A stretch of DNA of 33,835 nt, taken from the NCBI GenBank assembly GCA_016871055.1, contig VFZW01000023.1, positions 1-33,835 of the forward strand, written 5' to 3'. The notes below the pieces were generated by a model that did no database searches, had not been told where the DNA came from, and saw nothing but the letters and a program-made list of their open reading frames with translations. The DNA is from Acidobacteriota bacterium. Its GTDB lineage: Bacteria > Acidobacteriota > Terriglobia > Bryobacterales > Bryobacteraceae. A program made the translations under genes and the position numbers. Below, in pieces: positions 22,623 through 31,233 of the stretch (position 1 is the stretch's first letter; every line of letters begins with the position of its first letter).

Positions 22623-24822
22623 GCAGCCTCTCTTCTCTCCAACGTCCATGGTACCAATTTGTTCCCTTTTTGTTCTAGCGCTGCCGCTGATGGCCGACTG
22701 GGTCGATTGGCGCGGCCCGAATCGCGACGGGCGTTCGCCGGAAAAAAACCTGCCGGCTTTGTGGTCGCCCGCGGGTGAGAACCTCGCGTGGAAAGCGCCC
22801 GTCGGCGGCCGTTCGGCACCCGTTGTGCACGGCGATCATGTTTACATTCTCACTGTGCTCGGCACCGGCAAGAACCTGCAAGAGCGTCTGGTGTGCCTGG
22901 ACACCGATACAGGGAAACAGCTCTGGGAGCAGCGGATTAATCTCTGGTTGAGCGACGTGCCGCCGCATCGCGCGGCGTGGTCTTCGCCGTCGGTGGATCC
23001 GGAGAGTGGCAATGTCTTTGTCTTCAGCGTTCATGGTGTGCTCACTGCCTTTACACGCGACGGCAAGAAGCTATGGGAGCGCTCGTTGGCCGAAGATTTT
23101 GCCTTTGTAACGACGCACGGCGGCCGGACCGGATCGCCAATCGTCGATGGCGAACTGGTCATCGTCAACGGCATCTCGACCGGTTGGGGCGCGCTGTCGC
23201 GAGCGGGTCACCGTTTCTGGGCGTTCCATAAGAAGAACGGCGAACTCGTATACTTGAGCGCGCCTGGCGGACGGCCGTACGACACGACGTATTCACCGCC
23301 CATCATCGCCGAGATCGACGGTGTCCGGCAGTTGATCGCCGGTGGCGGCGACGGGAACGCCCACGCCGTGAAGGCACAGACCGGAGAAGCGCTGTGGCGC
23401 TACGAGGTTTCGAAGCGCGGCCTGAACACGGGTGTGGTCGTCAACGGCAAGACCGCCTACATCACGCACAGCGAAGAGAATTTGGACACGAGTGAAATGG
23501 GCCTGTTCAGCGCGATCGATGCGACCATGCGCGGGCCGATCAAGAAGGATCAGGCGAAGTTTTACTACCCGGGCTATCAGCTCGGTTTGAGTTCGCCGAT
23601 TATCGACGGCGACCGGTTCCTGCAGGTCGACAACGGCGCCAACATCTTCGCCTTCGACGTGCAGACCGGCAAGCAGATCTGGAAGCAAAACCTCGGTACG
23701 ATTCAGAAATCGTCGATGGTGCTTGGGGACGGGAAACTGTACGTCGGTACGGAGAACGGCAAGTTCTATATCGTCAAACCGCACAACGACCGCGCCGAGA
23801 AGTTGAGCGAAGTGTCGTTCATCAAGCCCGGCGAAAGCGAGGAGGAAGGCGAGAAGGTGATCGCGTCGGTGGCGATCAGCCAGGGGCGGGTGTTCCTTGT
23901 TACGACGAAGAACACCTACGCGATCGGAAAGAAACAGGCCGCACCGAAGGTCGATTTGCCGAAGCCGGTCAGCGCCGCTGCTGGCGCAGCCGCGAAGTTC
24001 TTGCAAGTCGTTCCCGCCGAGATTCTGATTAAGCCGGGCGAGTCCGCGAATTTCCGCGCGCGTCTTTTCGATGAGAAGGGCAACTTCATTCGCGAGGAGA
24101 AGGCCACGTGGGCGATCGAAGGCTTGAAGGGCGTGATCAACCAGGATGGCAGGTACATTGCGTCGTCGGATAAAGTCGCCCAGGCCGGCATATTAAAAGC
24201 CACGGCCGCGGGTGTGACGGGGCAGGCTCGCGTGCGCGTGGTTCCGCCGCTCGATTGGAACTGGGACTTCGAGTCGATGAACGTCGACACGGTTCCGATG
24301 GAATGGGTTAATTGCAATACCAAGTACGCCGTGCGACAGGAAGAGGGCAACAAGGTGCTAGTGAAGTTTGCCGACAATCCCGCCACCAAACGCGCGCGTG
24401 TGTTCATGGGGCCGACCGATCTGTACGATTACACGGTGCAAGCCGATGTGCGCGCTTCGCAGAAGCGACGGCAGATGGGCGATGTCGGCGTCGTGGCGCA
24501 ACGGTTCAATTTGATGTTGTTCGGCAATGCGGAGAAAGTGGAACTGCAGACGTGGCAGCCCGAGACGGAACGCACCACGTCCGCGAAGTATCAATGGAAG
24601 TGGGATACGTGGTACACGATGAAACTGCGCGTCGAGAATTTGCCGGATGGCCGCGTGAAGGCGCAGGGCAAGGTCTGGCCGAAGAGCGAGGCGGAGCCCG
24701 CCGCTTGGACCGTGGAACGCATCGACCCCGCCAATCTCGCCGAACGCCAAGGCGCGCCTGGCATCTACGCCGACGCCCCGTATGAAGTCTTTTTCGATAA
24801 CGTGAAGGTAACCAAAAACTGA
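22621..24822 (+). CDS. Secreted PQQ-like beta-propeller with C-terminal jelly-roll domain
   Basis: A 733-residue exported protein. Residues 1-25 form a signal-like hydrophobic start. About 30-440 are PQQ-like blades (WRGPNRDGRSPEKNLPALW, CLDTDTGKQLWEQRI, FDVQTGKQIWKQNLGT). About 465-540 resembles an Ig-like domain (VVPAEILIKPGESANFRARL, DGRYIASSDKVAQAG, VRVVPP). The last 190 residues look like a concanavalin-type jelly roll (WDFESMNVDTVP, YDYTVQADVRASQKRRQMGD, WYTMKLRVENLPDGRVKAQG, VFFDNVKVTKN). ATG 22621 is preferred over ATG 22648 because AGGAA at 22609-22613 is spaced 7 nt from it; the choice is uncertain. Its ATG shares the CATG 22620-22623 with the divergent ankyrin gene. It joins the next propeller gene by a 1-bp overlap. 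Confidence 0.83.
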   Translation: MQPLFSPTSMVPICSLFVLALPLMADWVDWRGPNRDGRSPEKNLPALWSPAGENLAWKAPVGGRSAPVVHGDHVYILTVLGTGKNLQERLVCLDTDTGKQLWEQRINLWLSDVPPHRAAWSSPSVDPESGNVFVFSVHGVLTAFTRDGKKLWERSLAEDFAFVTTHGGRTGSPIVDGELVIVNGISTGWGALSRAGHRFWAFHKKNGELVYLSAPGGRPYDTTYSPPIIAEIDGVRQLIAGGGDGNAHAVKAQTGEALWRYEVSKRGLNTGVVVNGKTAYITHSEENLDTSEMGLFSAIDATMRGPIKKDQAKFYYPGYQLGLSSPIIDGDRFLQVDNGANIFAFDVQTGKQIWKQNLGTIQKSSMVLGDGKLYVGTENGKFYIVKPHNDRAEKLSEVSFIKPGESEEEGEKVIASVAISQGRVFLVTTKNTYAIGKKQAAPKVDLPKPVSAAAGAAAKFLQVVPAEILIKPGESANFRARLFDEKGNFIREEKATWAIEGLKGVINQDGRYIASSDKVAQAGILKATAAGVTGQARVRVVPPLDWNWDFESMNVDTVPMEWVNCNTKYAVRQEEGNKVLVKFADNPATKRARVFMGPTDLYDYTVQADVRASQKRRQMGDVGVVAQRFNLMLFGNAEKVELQTWQPETERTTSAKYQWKWDTWYTMKLRVENLPDGRVKAQGKVWPKSEAEPAAWTVERIDPANLAERQGAPGIYADAPYEVFFDNVKVTKN

Positions 24823-26243
24823 TGACACGCAAGAATGTGCAAACCGCGCTGCTCGGCGGCGCTCTGCTCGCCGGCTATTTGACCGCGAGCGACGCCGCAA
24901 AAGACTGGCCGATGTGGGGCGGAACCATGGATCGCAACATGGTCTCCAACATGAAGGGCGTTCCCGACAAGTGGGATTACGCGAAGAAGGAGAACGTCAA
25001 GTGGGTCTCCAAGCTTGGTTCGCAGAGTTACGGGAATCCGGTCGTCGCCAACGGCGTCGTGCTTGTCGGCACGAATAACGAAGGCCTGCGCGATCCGAAA
25101 CAAGGCGGCGATCGCGGCGTGCTGATCGCCTTCCGCGAGTCCGACGGCGAGTTCCTTTGGCAGATCACGCACGAAAAACTGGCCGCGGGCCGCGTCAACG
25201 ATTGGCCGTATCAGGGCGTCTGCTCCTCGCCGCTGGTTGAGGGCGATATCGTTTACTACGTGTCCAGCCGCGGCGAAGTGATCGCCGCCGATTTGAAGGG
25301 GATGGCGAACGGTAACGACGGCCCGTTCAAGGGCGAGAAGCATACCGGTCCAAAAGACGGCGACATCTTGTGGTCGTTCGACATGATGGAAGAGGTTGGC
25401 GCGTTCCAACACAACATGGCCAATAGCTCGCCTGTGATTCTCGGCGATTTGATCTACGTCTCGACTTCAAATGGCCAGGATGAAAGCCACGTCAACGTGC
25501 CGTCGCCGAAGGCGCCGTCGATCATTGCGCTGAACAAGAAGACGGGCAAACTGGTGTGGGAAGATAACTCGGTCGGCGAGCGGATTCTGCACGGCCAGTG
25601 GTCGTCGGCGGCGGTCGGCAAGATTGGCGATGTCGTTCAGACCGTCATCGGTCAGGGCGATGGATGGGTGCGCGGCTACGAAGCGATGTCGGGCAAGAAG
25701 CTGTGGGAGTTCGATATGAATCCCAAGGATTCGGTGTGGCCGAAGACGCGCAACGAAGTGATCTCGACGCCGATCATCGTCGACGGGATCGTCTATATCG
25801 GCAACGGTCAGGATCCGGAGCATGGCGAAGGCCCAGGGCACTTGTATGCCATCGACGGCACCAAGCGTGGCGACATCACCAAGAGCGGTTTGATTTGGCA
25901 CTTCGATAAGATTCGCCGATCGATTTCGACCGGCGCGTTTAAGGATGGCTTGCTTTACTACGCCGACTTCTCCGGCTTCCTGCATTGCGTGGACGCCAAG
26001 ACCGGTACCGAGCTTTGGAATCACGACATGCTCGCGGCCGTGTGGGGCTCGCCGATTATCATCGATGGGAAGGTCTATCTTGGCGATGAAGATGGCGACG
26101 TTTCCGTGCTTGCGCATGGGCGGACGAAGAAGCTGCTGTTTGAGACGAACATGGGCAGTTCGATTTACTCGACGCCCGTGCCGGCGAATGGGACGCTGTT
26201 TATTGTCAATCGGAATGAGTTGATTGCGATAGGGAAGAAGTAG
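24822..26243 (+). CDS. Secreted PQQ-like beta-propeller protein
   Basis: A 473-residue PQQ-like propeller. The signal peptide is MTRKNVQTALLGGALLAGYL with a cleavage near SDAAKDW. Blades show WPMWGGTMDRNMVSN, LIAFRESDGEFLWQITHE, ALNKKTGKLVWEDNS, YEAMSGKKLWEFDMN, DAKTGTELWNHDML and VLAHGRTKKLLFETN. Stop-start overlap with the upstream propeller is TGATG, so both are made together. The stop (26241-26243) abuts the stop of the convergent nucleotidyltransferase gene. Cofactor and partner are unknown. Confidence 0.87.
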   Translation: MTRKNVQTALLGGALLAGYLTASDAAKDWPMWGGTMDRNMVSNMKGVPDKWDYAKKENVKWVSKLGSQSYGNPVVANGVVLVGTNNEGLRDPKQGGDRGVLIAFRESDGEFLWQITHEKLAAGRVNDWPYQGVCSSPLVEGDIVYYVSSRGEVIAADLKGMANGNDGPFKGEKHTGPKDGDILWSFDMMEEVGAFQHNMANSSPVILGDLIYVSTSNGQDESHVNVPSPKAPSIIALNKKTGKLVWEDNSVGERILHGQWSSAAVGKIGDVVQTVIGQGDGWVRGYEAMSGKKLWEFDMNPKDSVWPKTRNEVISTPIIVDGIVYIGNGQDPEHGEGPGHLYAIDGTKRGDITKSGLIWHFDKIRRSISTGAFKDGLLYYADFSGFLHCVDAKTGTELWNHDMLAAVWGSPIIIDGKVYLGDEDGDVSVLAHGRTKKLLFETNMGSSIYSTPVPANGTLFIVNRNELIAIGKK

Positions 26244-26684
26244 TTAAGTCTTTAGTTTCAACTGTTCGACATCCGCCAAATCCACGGGTCGGCCCGCCGC
26301 GGTCTTCGACTTGATAAGGTCGTCCACCGAAACTAAGTGGAACGGCACGCTTTCGAAGACGAGAGTATTTCGCTGACGCCACGCCTCCTCGAATGCCAAG
26401 CCGGGTGTTGCAGTCTGAATGTCTACGCGGGCGCGGTCTTTGAATATCGTGATTTCGTTGGCGAGAAGCTCTTTTGCCGTAATCAAGTGTGCCGTACCAA
26501 ATCCAGCTTCGCGCAAGGCCGTGAGCAGTTTTTCGGCATTGGCCTCATTCGCCTCGATCAGAATGTCGATGTCGAACGTCATCCTCGGTACGCCGTAGAG
26601 CACCGCGGCGACACCGCCCAACACCACGTACCGGCAGTTATTCGAGTGTAAGGACGCGAATACGTCCCGGTACCGGTTGAGCAT
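26244..26684 (-). CDS. Nucleotidyltransferase-fold protein (AbiEii/DUF6036-like)
   Basis: A 146-residue protein with a polymerase-beta-type nucleotidyltransferase core: VVLGGVAAVLYGVPRMTFDI (20-39) gives the GG and D-x-D motifs with D38 and D40, followed by a helix EANAEKLLTALREAGFG, the strand RVDIQT (third Asp), and the end VSVDDLIKSKTAAGRPVDLA, where the family carries its conserved Lys and Asp. Proteins of this kind occur in AbiE-type toxin-antitoxin systems and stand-alone. A small 65-residue gene overlaps its start by 47 bp, as in many two-gene modules. Whether it is a toxin or a housekeeping enzyme is not settled. Confidence 0.75.
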   Translation of the reverse strand: MLNRYRDVFASLHSNNCRYVVLGGVAAVLYGVPRMTFDIDILIEANEANAEKLLTALREAGFGTAHLITAKELLANEITIFKDRARVDIQTATPGLAFEEAWRQRNTLVFESVPFHLVSVDDLIKSKTAAGRPVDLADVEQLKLKT

Positions 26685-26835
26685 CTTTTTTCTGAACCAG
26701 TTCTGGATTTAGCGCAAGCAGCATGTCCGACATCTCGACAAAGTGCTGCATGCGTTCTTCAATCGTCAGCGATTGGAACCAACGCGCTTTTGCCGCTGGA
26801 GTCTCTTCGGCGCGGTCGTGCGAAATCGAGTGCAT
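26638..26835 (-). CDS. Small protein overlapping the nucleotidyltransferase gene
   Basis: A 65-residue acidic protein, unrecognised. It has a helical middle (AAKARWFQSLTIEERMQHFV, EMSDMLLALNPELVQ) and no membrane segment, and ends inside the nucleotidyltransferase start region (47 bp overlap). The size, order and overlap resemble an antitoxin or partner subunit, but nothing in the sequence shows DNA binding. The ATG at 26835 is 51 bp from the divergent DUF1549 gene. Confidence 0.6.
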   Translation of the reverse strand: MHSISHDRAEETPAAKARWFQSLTIEERMQHFVEMSDMLLALNPELVQKKDAQPVPGRIRVLTLE

Positions 26836-26867
26836 CCACTTTCATTCTACGCCGCCCCGCAACCCGA

Positions 26868-26873
26868 TATAAT
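26868..26873 (+). promoter_or_regulatory. Putative -10 box (TATAAT) for the second DUF1549 gene
   Basis: A perfect TATAAT ends 13 nt before ATG 26887. Predicted transcription start would leave a 5' leader of about 7 nt containing AAAGGA directly against the ATG. No good -35 is seen. Confidence 0.5.
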
Positions 26874-26886
26874 TATCGGCAAAGGA

Positions 26887-29847
26887 ATGCTGAGACTACT
26901 TCTCTTCACAAGCGCGGTCTTCGCGCAGCCGCTGCAGTTCAATCGCGACATCCGGCCGATCCTTTCCGACCGCTGTCTGACCTGTCATGGGCAGGACGCC
27001 GCCAACAAGGGCACGCGGCTTCGGCTTGATCGTGAAGAATCCGCCAAAGGCGAGACGCGTGCGATCGTGCCCGGCAAACCGGAAGAAAGCGGGTTGATGA
27101 AGCGAATTACCAGCGAAAACAAAGCGCTTCGCATGCCGCCCGCGCACACCGGTGCTACAGTCTCTTCCAAAGAACGCGCCACGCTGGAACAGTGGATTGG
27201 CGAGGGCGCTCCGTGGCAGAAACACTGGTCTTTTATCAGCCCGGTCAAAGCCCAGGGAAAAACGAAAATCGACGATTTTGTTCGAGAGCGGTTGACGCGC
27301 GAAGGCCTTGCGATGTCGCCCGAAGCCGATCGCGCCACGTTGATCCGCCGCGTTTCGCTCGACCTCACCGGTCTGCCGCCGACGCCGGCCGAAGTCGACT
27401 CTTTCGTCCGCGACGGCAACTACGAGCGTGTCGTCGATCGCCTCCTTGCGAGCCCTCGCTACGCCGAGCGAATGGCGATCCGCTGGCTCGATGCAGCGCG
27501 CTACGCCGACACCAATGGCTACCAGACCGACGCCGAACGGATGATGTGGCGCTGGCGAGATTGGGTCATCGACGCCTTCGCGCAGAACATGCCGTTCAAT
27601 CGGTTCGTCACCGAGCAGATCGCCGGCGATCTGCTGCCGAACGCGACGGTCTCGCAGCAGGTAGCGACGGGTTTCAGCCGCAATCATCGGGGAAATTCCG
27701 AAGGCGGAATTGTGCCCGAGGAATATTTGGTGGAATACGGCATCGACCGCGTCGAAACGATGTCGACGGTGCTGCTGGGTCTCACTGTCGGGTGCGCGCG
27801 TTGCCACAACCACAAGTACGATCCAATCACGCAGAAAGAGTTCTACCAGTTCTTCGCCTACTTCAATCACATTGGCGAACCGGGCCGCTATCTGAAGTAC
27901 GGCAACTCGCCGCCCTTCGTCCAGGCGCCGACCGATTCCGATCGCGCCGAACTCGGACGCTTGCGCCGCGTTGCCGAAACGGCGGCCGCGGCTTTGCGCG
28001 CGAAGGAATCGGAGATCAAGACCGCGCAATCGGCGTGGGAGAAATCGCTGGCCGCCGACTCACGCTGGCAGTTGAACGACGCCCTGCGCGACGACGTTTC
28101 GCTCGACGGCATCACGTTCACTGGCGCCAATCAGTACGAGAGCGGCGATCACGCCCGCTTCGGTTTTCTCGACCGTTTCACCGTCGCGCTGCGTATCAAC
28201 CCGCAATCGCCCGATGGAGTTTTGTTCCAACGAATGAACGGAACGGAGTTGTACTCGGAGGGCTATGGCGTCAATCTCGACAAGGGCTATCTCGAAGCCC
28301 ACTTCGCGGTCCGCCGTTTGGACGATGCCATCATTGTGCGTTCGAAACAGCCGCTGCCAACCGGCGCCGCCACGCACATCGCCATCAGCTACGACGGCAC
28401 GCGGCTGGCCAATGGCGTGAAGCTTTACGTTAACGGGAAGCCGGCTCAGTTAGAAATTCTGCTCGATGCGTTGAATCAGGATTTCCGCAAGCCTGGCAAA
28501 CTGACGTTCGGCGCGGGCGGAGGTTGGCCGCATAGGTTCAAAGGTACGATGCGCGAGTTCCGCTCCTTCAACGATGTGCTCGATCCGAACGAAGTCGAAA
28601 TGCTTGCGCTTGGCGACTCGCTTGGCGCCGTGGCGCGGAAGACGCAGCGAACAGCCGTCGAGTCCGGATTTGTTCGGCGCGCGTTCACCGCGCTTGCCGC
28701 CGCGCCGGAGATTCAGAAGCTGGCTAGTGACGAACGCGCCGCGCGCAAGGCCGCCGAAGTGTTCGATCGTTCGCTACCAACTGTGATGGTCATGCGCGAA
28801 AATCCTTCGCGCCCGGACACGCACGTTTTGCTGCGCGGCGCCTACGACAAGCCCGGCGCGAAAGTCGATCGCGGAACGCCCGCCGTTCTTCACGCGACGC
28901 CTGCCGGCGCGCCCGCCAATCGCCTTGGTCTCGCGCAGTGGTTGACCGATCGCGCCAATCCTCTGACGGCGCGTGTGACGGTGAATCGCATCTGGCAGAT
29001 GGCCTTCGGCATGGGCATCGTCAAAACCGTCGAAGACTTCGGTGCGCAAGGCGATTGGCCTTCGAATCCGGAGCTGCTTGATTGGCTCGCGGTCGAGTTC
29101 ATGGACTCCGGTTGGGACATGAAGAAATTGTGGAAGACGATCGTGATGAGCGAAACGTACCGGCAGTCGTCGAATGTCTCCGGCGCGTTGCGCGAACGCG
29201 ATCCCGACAACCGGCTGCTGGCTCGCGGTCCGCGTTTTCGCATGCCCGCCGAAATGGTCCGCGATCAAGCGTTGCTTGTATCGGGGCTATTGATTGAAAA
29301 GACGGGCGGGCCCTCGGTTCGGCCGTATCAACCCGCTGGATTGTGGAGCGAAAACGGCGGCGCGGACTACGTGGCTGATCACGGCGAAAATCTTTATCGG
29401 CGCAGCTTGTACACATTCTGGCGAAGGACTTCGCCGCCTCCTTTCATGGCGACGTTCGATTCGGCGCTGCGTGAGAGTTGCACGGTGCGCGAGGGCCGCA
29501 CCAATACTCCGCTGCAGGCGCTGCACCTGATGAACGACGAGCAGTTCCTCGAAGCCGCGCGGGTGCTGGCGCAGCGCGCGATTCAGGAATCGCCGGCCGA
29601 TCAACGCATCGCGCACACGTTCCGCCTGGTCACCGGCCGCGCTCCGCGCGCGAAGGAGTCCGAGGCGCTGGCGCAGATGCTCGCGTACGCAAAAGACAGG
29701 TTCTTGTCCAAGAGAGAATCGGCGGTGCAGATGTTGAAGCAGGGCGAGTCGAAACGCGACGAATCGATCGATCCTGTCGAACACGCCGCATGGATGACCG
29801 TGGCCAGCCAGATCCTCAACCTCGACGCCGCGGTGACGAAGGAGTAG
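26887..29847 (+). CDS. Exported PSCyt1/DUF1549/LamG/DUF1553 cytochrome-type protein
   Basis: A 986-residue paralogue of the protein at 9034-11553, about 150 residues longer. The signal peptide is MLRLLLFTSAVFA. PSCyt1 has haem motif CLTCH (30-34). DUF1549 follows (RRVSLDLTGLPPTPAEVDSF, RMAIRWLDAARYADTNGYQ, WRDWVIDAFAQNMPFNRFV) with CARCHNHKYDP near 302-312. A LamG/concanavalin domain of about 170 residues is inserted at about 405-575 (GITFTGANQYESGDHARFGF, DRFTVALRINPQ, THIAISYDGTRL, VKLYVNGKPAQLEI, TMREFRSFNDVLDPNEVEM). DUF1553 closes (ANPLTARVTVNRIWQMAFGM, WKTIVMSETYRQSSNVSG, REGRTNTPLQALHLMNDEQF). The carbohydrate-type LamG suggests polysaccharide or matrix binding. It leads an operon with DUF1501 3 bp downstream. 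Confidence 0.9.
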   Translation: MLRLLLFTSAVFAQPLQFNRDIRPILSDRCLTCHGQDAANKGTRLRLDREESAKGETRAIVPGKPEESGLMKRITSENKALRMPPAHTGATVSSKERATLEQWIGEGAPWQKHWSFISPVKAQGKTKIDDFVRERLTREGLAMSPEADRATLIRRVSLDLTGLPPTPAEVDSFVRDGNYERVVDRLLASPRYAERMAIRWLDAARYADTNGYQTDAERMMWRWRDWVIDAFAQNMPFNRFVTEQIAGDLLPNATVSQQVATGFSRNHRGNSEGGIVPEEYLVEYGIDRVETMSTVLLGLTVGCARCHNHKYDPITQKEFYQFFAYFNHIGEPGRYLKYGNSPPFVQAPTDSDRAELGRLRRVAETAAAALRAKESEIKTAQSAWEKSLAADSRWQLNDALRDDVSLDGITFTGANQYESGDHARFGFLDRFTVALRINPQSPDGVLFQRMNGTELYSEGYGVNLDKGYLEAHFAVRRLDDAIIVRSKQPLPTGAATHIAISYDGTRLANGVKLYVNGKPAQLEILLDALNQDFRKPGKLTFGAGGGWPHRFKGTMREFRSFNDVLDPNEVEMLALGDSLGAVARKTQRTAVESGFVRRAFTALAAAPEIQKLASDERAARKAAEVFDRSLPTVMVMRENPSRPDTHVLLRGAYDKPGAKVDRGTPAVLHATPAGAPANRLGLAQWLTDRANPLTARVTVNRIWQMAFGMGIVKTVEDFGAQGDWPSNPELLDWLAVEFMDSGWDMKKLWKTIVMSETYRQSSNVSGALRERDPDNRLLARGPRFRMPAEMVRDQALLVSGLLIEKTGGPSVRPYQPAGLWSENGGADYVADHGENLYRRSLYTFWRRTSPPPFMATFDSALRESCTVREGRTNTPLQALHLMNDEQFLEAARVLAQRAIQESPADQRIAHTFRLVTGRAPRAKESEALAQMLAYAKDRFLSKRESAVQMLKQGESKRDESIDPVEHAAWMTVASQILNLDAAVTKE

Positions 29848-29850
29848 CGC

Positions 29851-31233
29851 ATGGACCGCCGCCAATTTCTAACCAAATCACCCGCGGGCCTGGCCGCGCT
29901 GCAACAACTCCTCGCCGCCGAGGAAGGCGCGCTGCCGCATTTCGCGCCCAAAGCGAAACGCATCATCTATTTGTTCATGTACGGTGGGCCGTCGCAGATT
30001 GAGACGTTCGATTACAAGCCGCGGTTGAAGCAGATGCACGGCGAGGAGTTGCCCGGTTCGATCCGCATGGGCCAGCGACTTACGGCGATGACGGCGACGC
30101 AGACGAAGTTCCCCGTCGCGCAGTCGATCTACAACTTCGCACAGCACGGCAAGTCCGGCGCATGGGTCAGCGAATTGTTGCCGCACACGGCCAAGGTTGC
30201 CGACAGGTTGTGCTTCATCAAAACGATGCACACCGAGCAGATCAACCACGATCCGGGCATCACGTTTTTCCAAACCGGTTTTCAGCTCGCGGGCCGGCCG
30301 TCGCTTGGCGCGTGGCTGTACTACGGGCTCGGCAGCGAGAGCAAGGATCTGCCGTCGTATGTGGTGATGACGACCGCAGGATCGAAGAACGGCGATCAAC
30401 CGCTGGCCGATCGCGTGTGGGGCAGTGGCTTTTTGCCGAGTAGTTTTCAGGGCGTGCGGTTCCGCTCCGGGGCCGACCCGGTGCTGCATCTTTCGAACCC
30501 CGCGGGAATGGATAGCGAGATGCGGCGGCGTTTTCTCGATGGCCTTGCTGAGATGAATCGCGATCAGCAGGCGCAGACCGGCGACGTCGAAATTGCCACG
30601 CGCATCGCGCAGTACGAGATGGCGTTCAAGATGCAATCGTCGGTGCCGGACTTGACCGATCTGTCGAAGGAGCCCGCGCATGTGGTCGATAATTATGGCC
30701 CGGACGCGCGTAAGCCGGGCTCATTCGCGGCGAACTGTTTGCTCGCGCGGCGATTGTCCGAGCGCGGCGTGCGCACGGTGCAGCTGTTCCATCGCGGATG
30801 GGATCATCACCGCAATTTGCAGGAGTCGTTGCCCTTGCAATGCAAGGCGGTGGATCAGGCGTCGGCGGCGCTGGTGGCCGATTTGGCGCAGCGCGGATTG
30901 TTGGACGAAACGCTCCTCGTGTGGGGCGGGGAGTTTGGGCGGACCGTCTACTGCCAAGGCCCGCTCACCCCGACCGAGTACGGCCGCGATCATCACCCGC
31001 GCTGCTTCACGATTTGGATGGCCGGCGGTGGCATCAAGCCGGGCATGACCCTCGGTGCGACCGACGATTTTTCTTACAACGTGACCGAAGATCCCGTGCA
31101 CGTGCACGACCTGCACGCGACGATTCTTCATTGCATGGGGGTCGATCATACGCGGCTGACGTTTAAGTTTCAGGGCCGGCATTATCGGCTGACCGATGTG
31201 CATGGCAACGTCGTGAAAAAAGTCCTGGCATGA
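29851..31233 (+). CDS. DUF1501 (sulfatase-like) Tat-exported protein
   Basis: A 460-residue DUF1501 protein, paralogous to the one at 11543. The Tat-type start is [20 protein letters not shown]. Family segments are [77 protein letters not shown] and the tail [20 protein letters not shown]. GxSQxETFD, HxxxxNHDP and VDHTRL are candidate metal ligands. It lies 3 bp after the LamG-bearing partner and overlaps the next gene by 4 bp (ATGA at 31230-31233). Confidence 0.9.
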   Translation: MDRRQFLTKSPAGLAALQQLLAAEEGALPHFAPKAKRIIYLFMYGGPSQIETFDYKPRLKQMHGEELPGSIRMGQRLTAMTATQTKFPVAQSIYNFAQHGKSGAWVSELLPHTAKVADRLCFIKTMHTEQINHDPGITFFQTGFQLAGRPSLGAWLYYGLGSESKDLPSYVVMTTAGSKNGDQPLADRVWGSGFLPSSFQGVRFRSGADPVLHLSNPAGMDSEMRRRFLDGLAEMNRDQQAQTGDVEIATRIAQYEMAFKMQSSVPDLTDLSKEPAHVVDNYGPDARKPGSFAANCLLARRLSERGVRTVQLFHRGWDHHRNLQESLPLQCKAVDQASAALVADLAQRGLLDETLLVWGGEFGRTVYCQGPLTPTEYGRDHHPRCFTIWMAGGGIKPGMTLGATDDFSYNVTEDPVHVHDLHATILHCMGVDHTRLTFKFQGRHYRLTDVHGNVVKKVLA

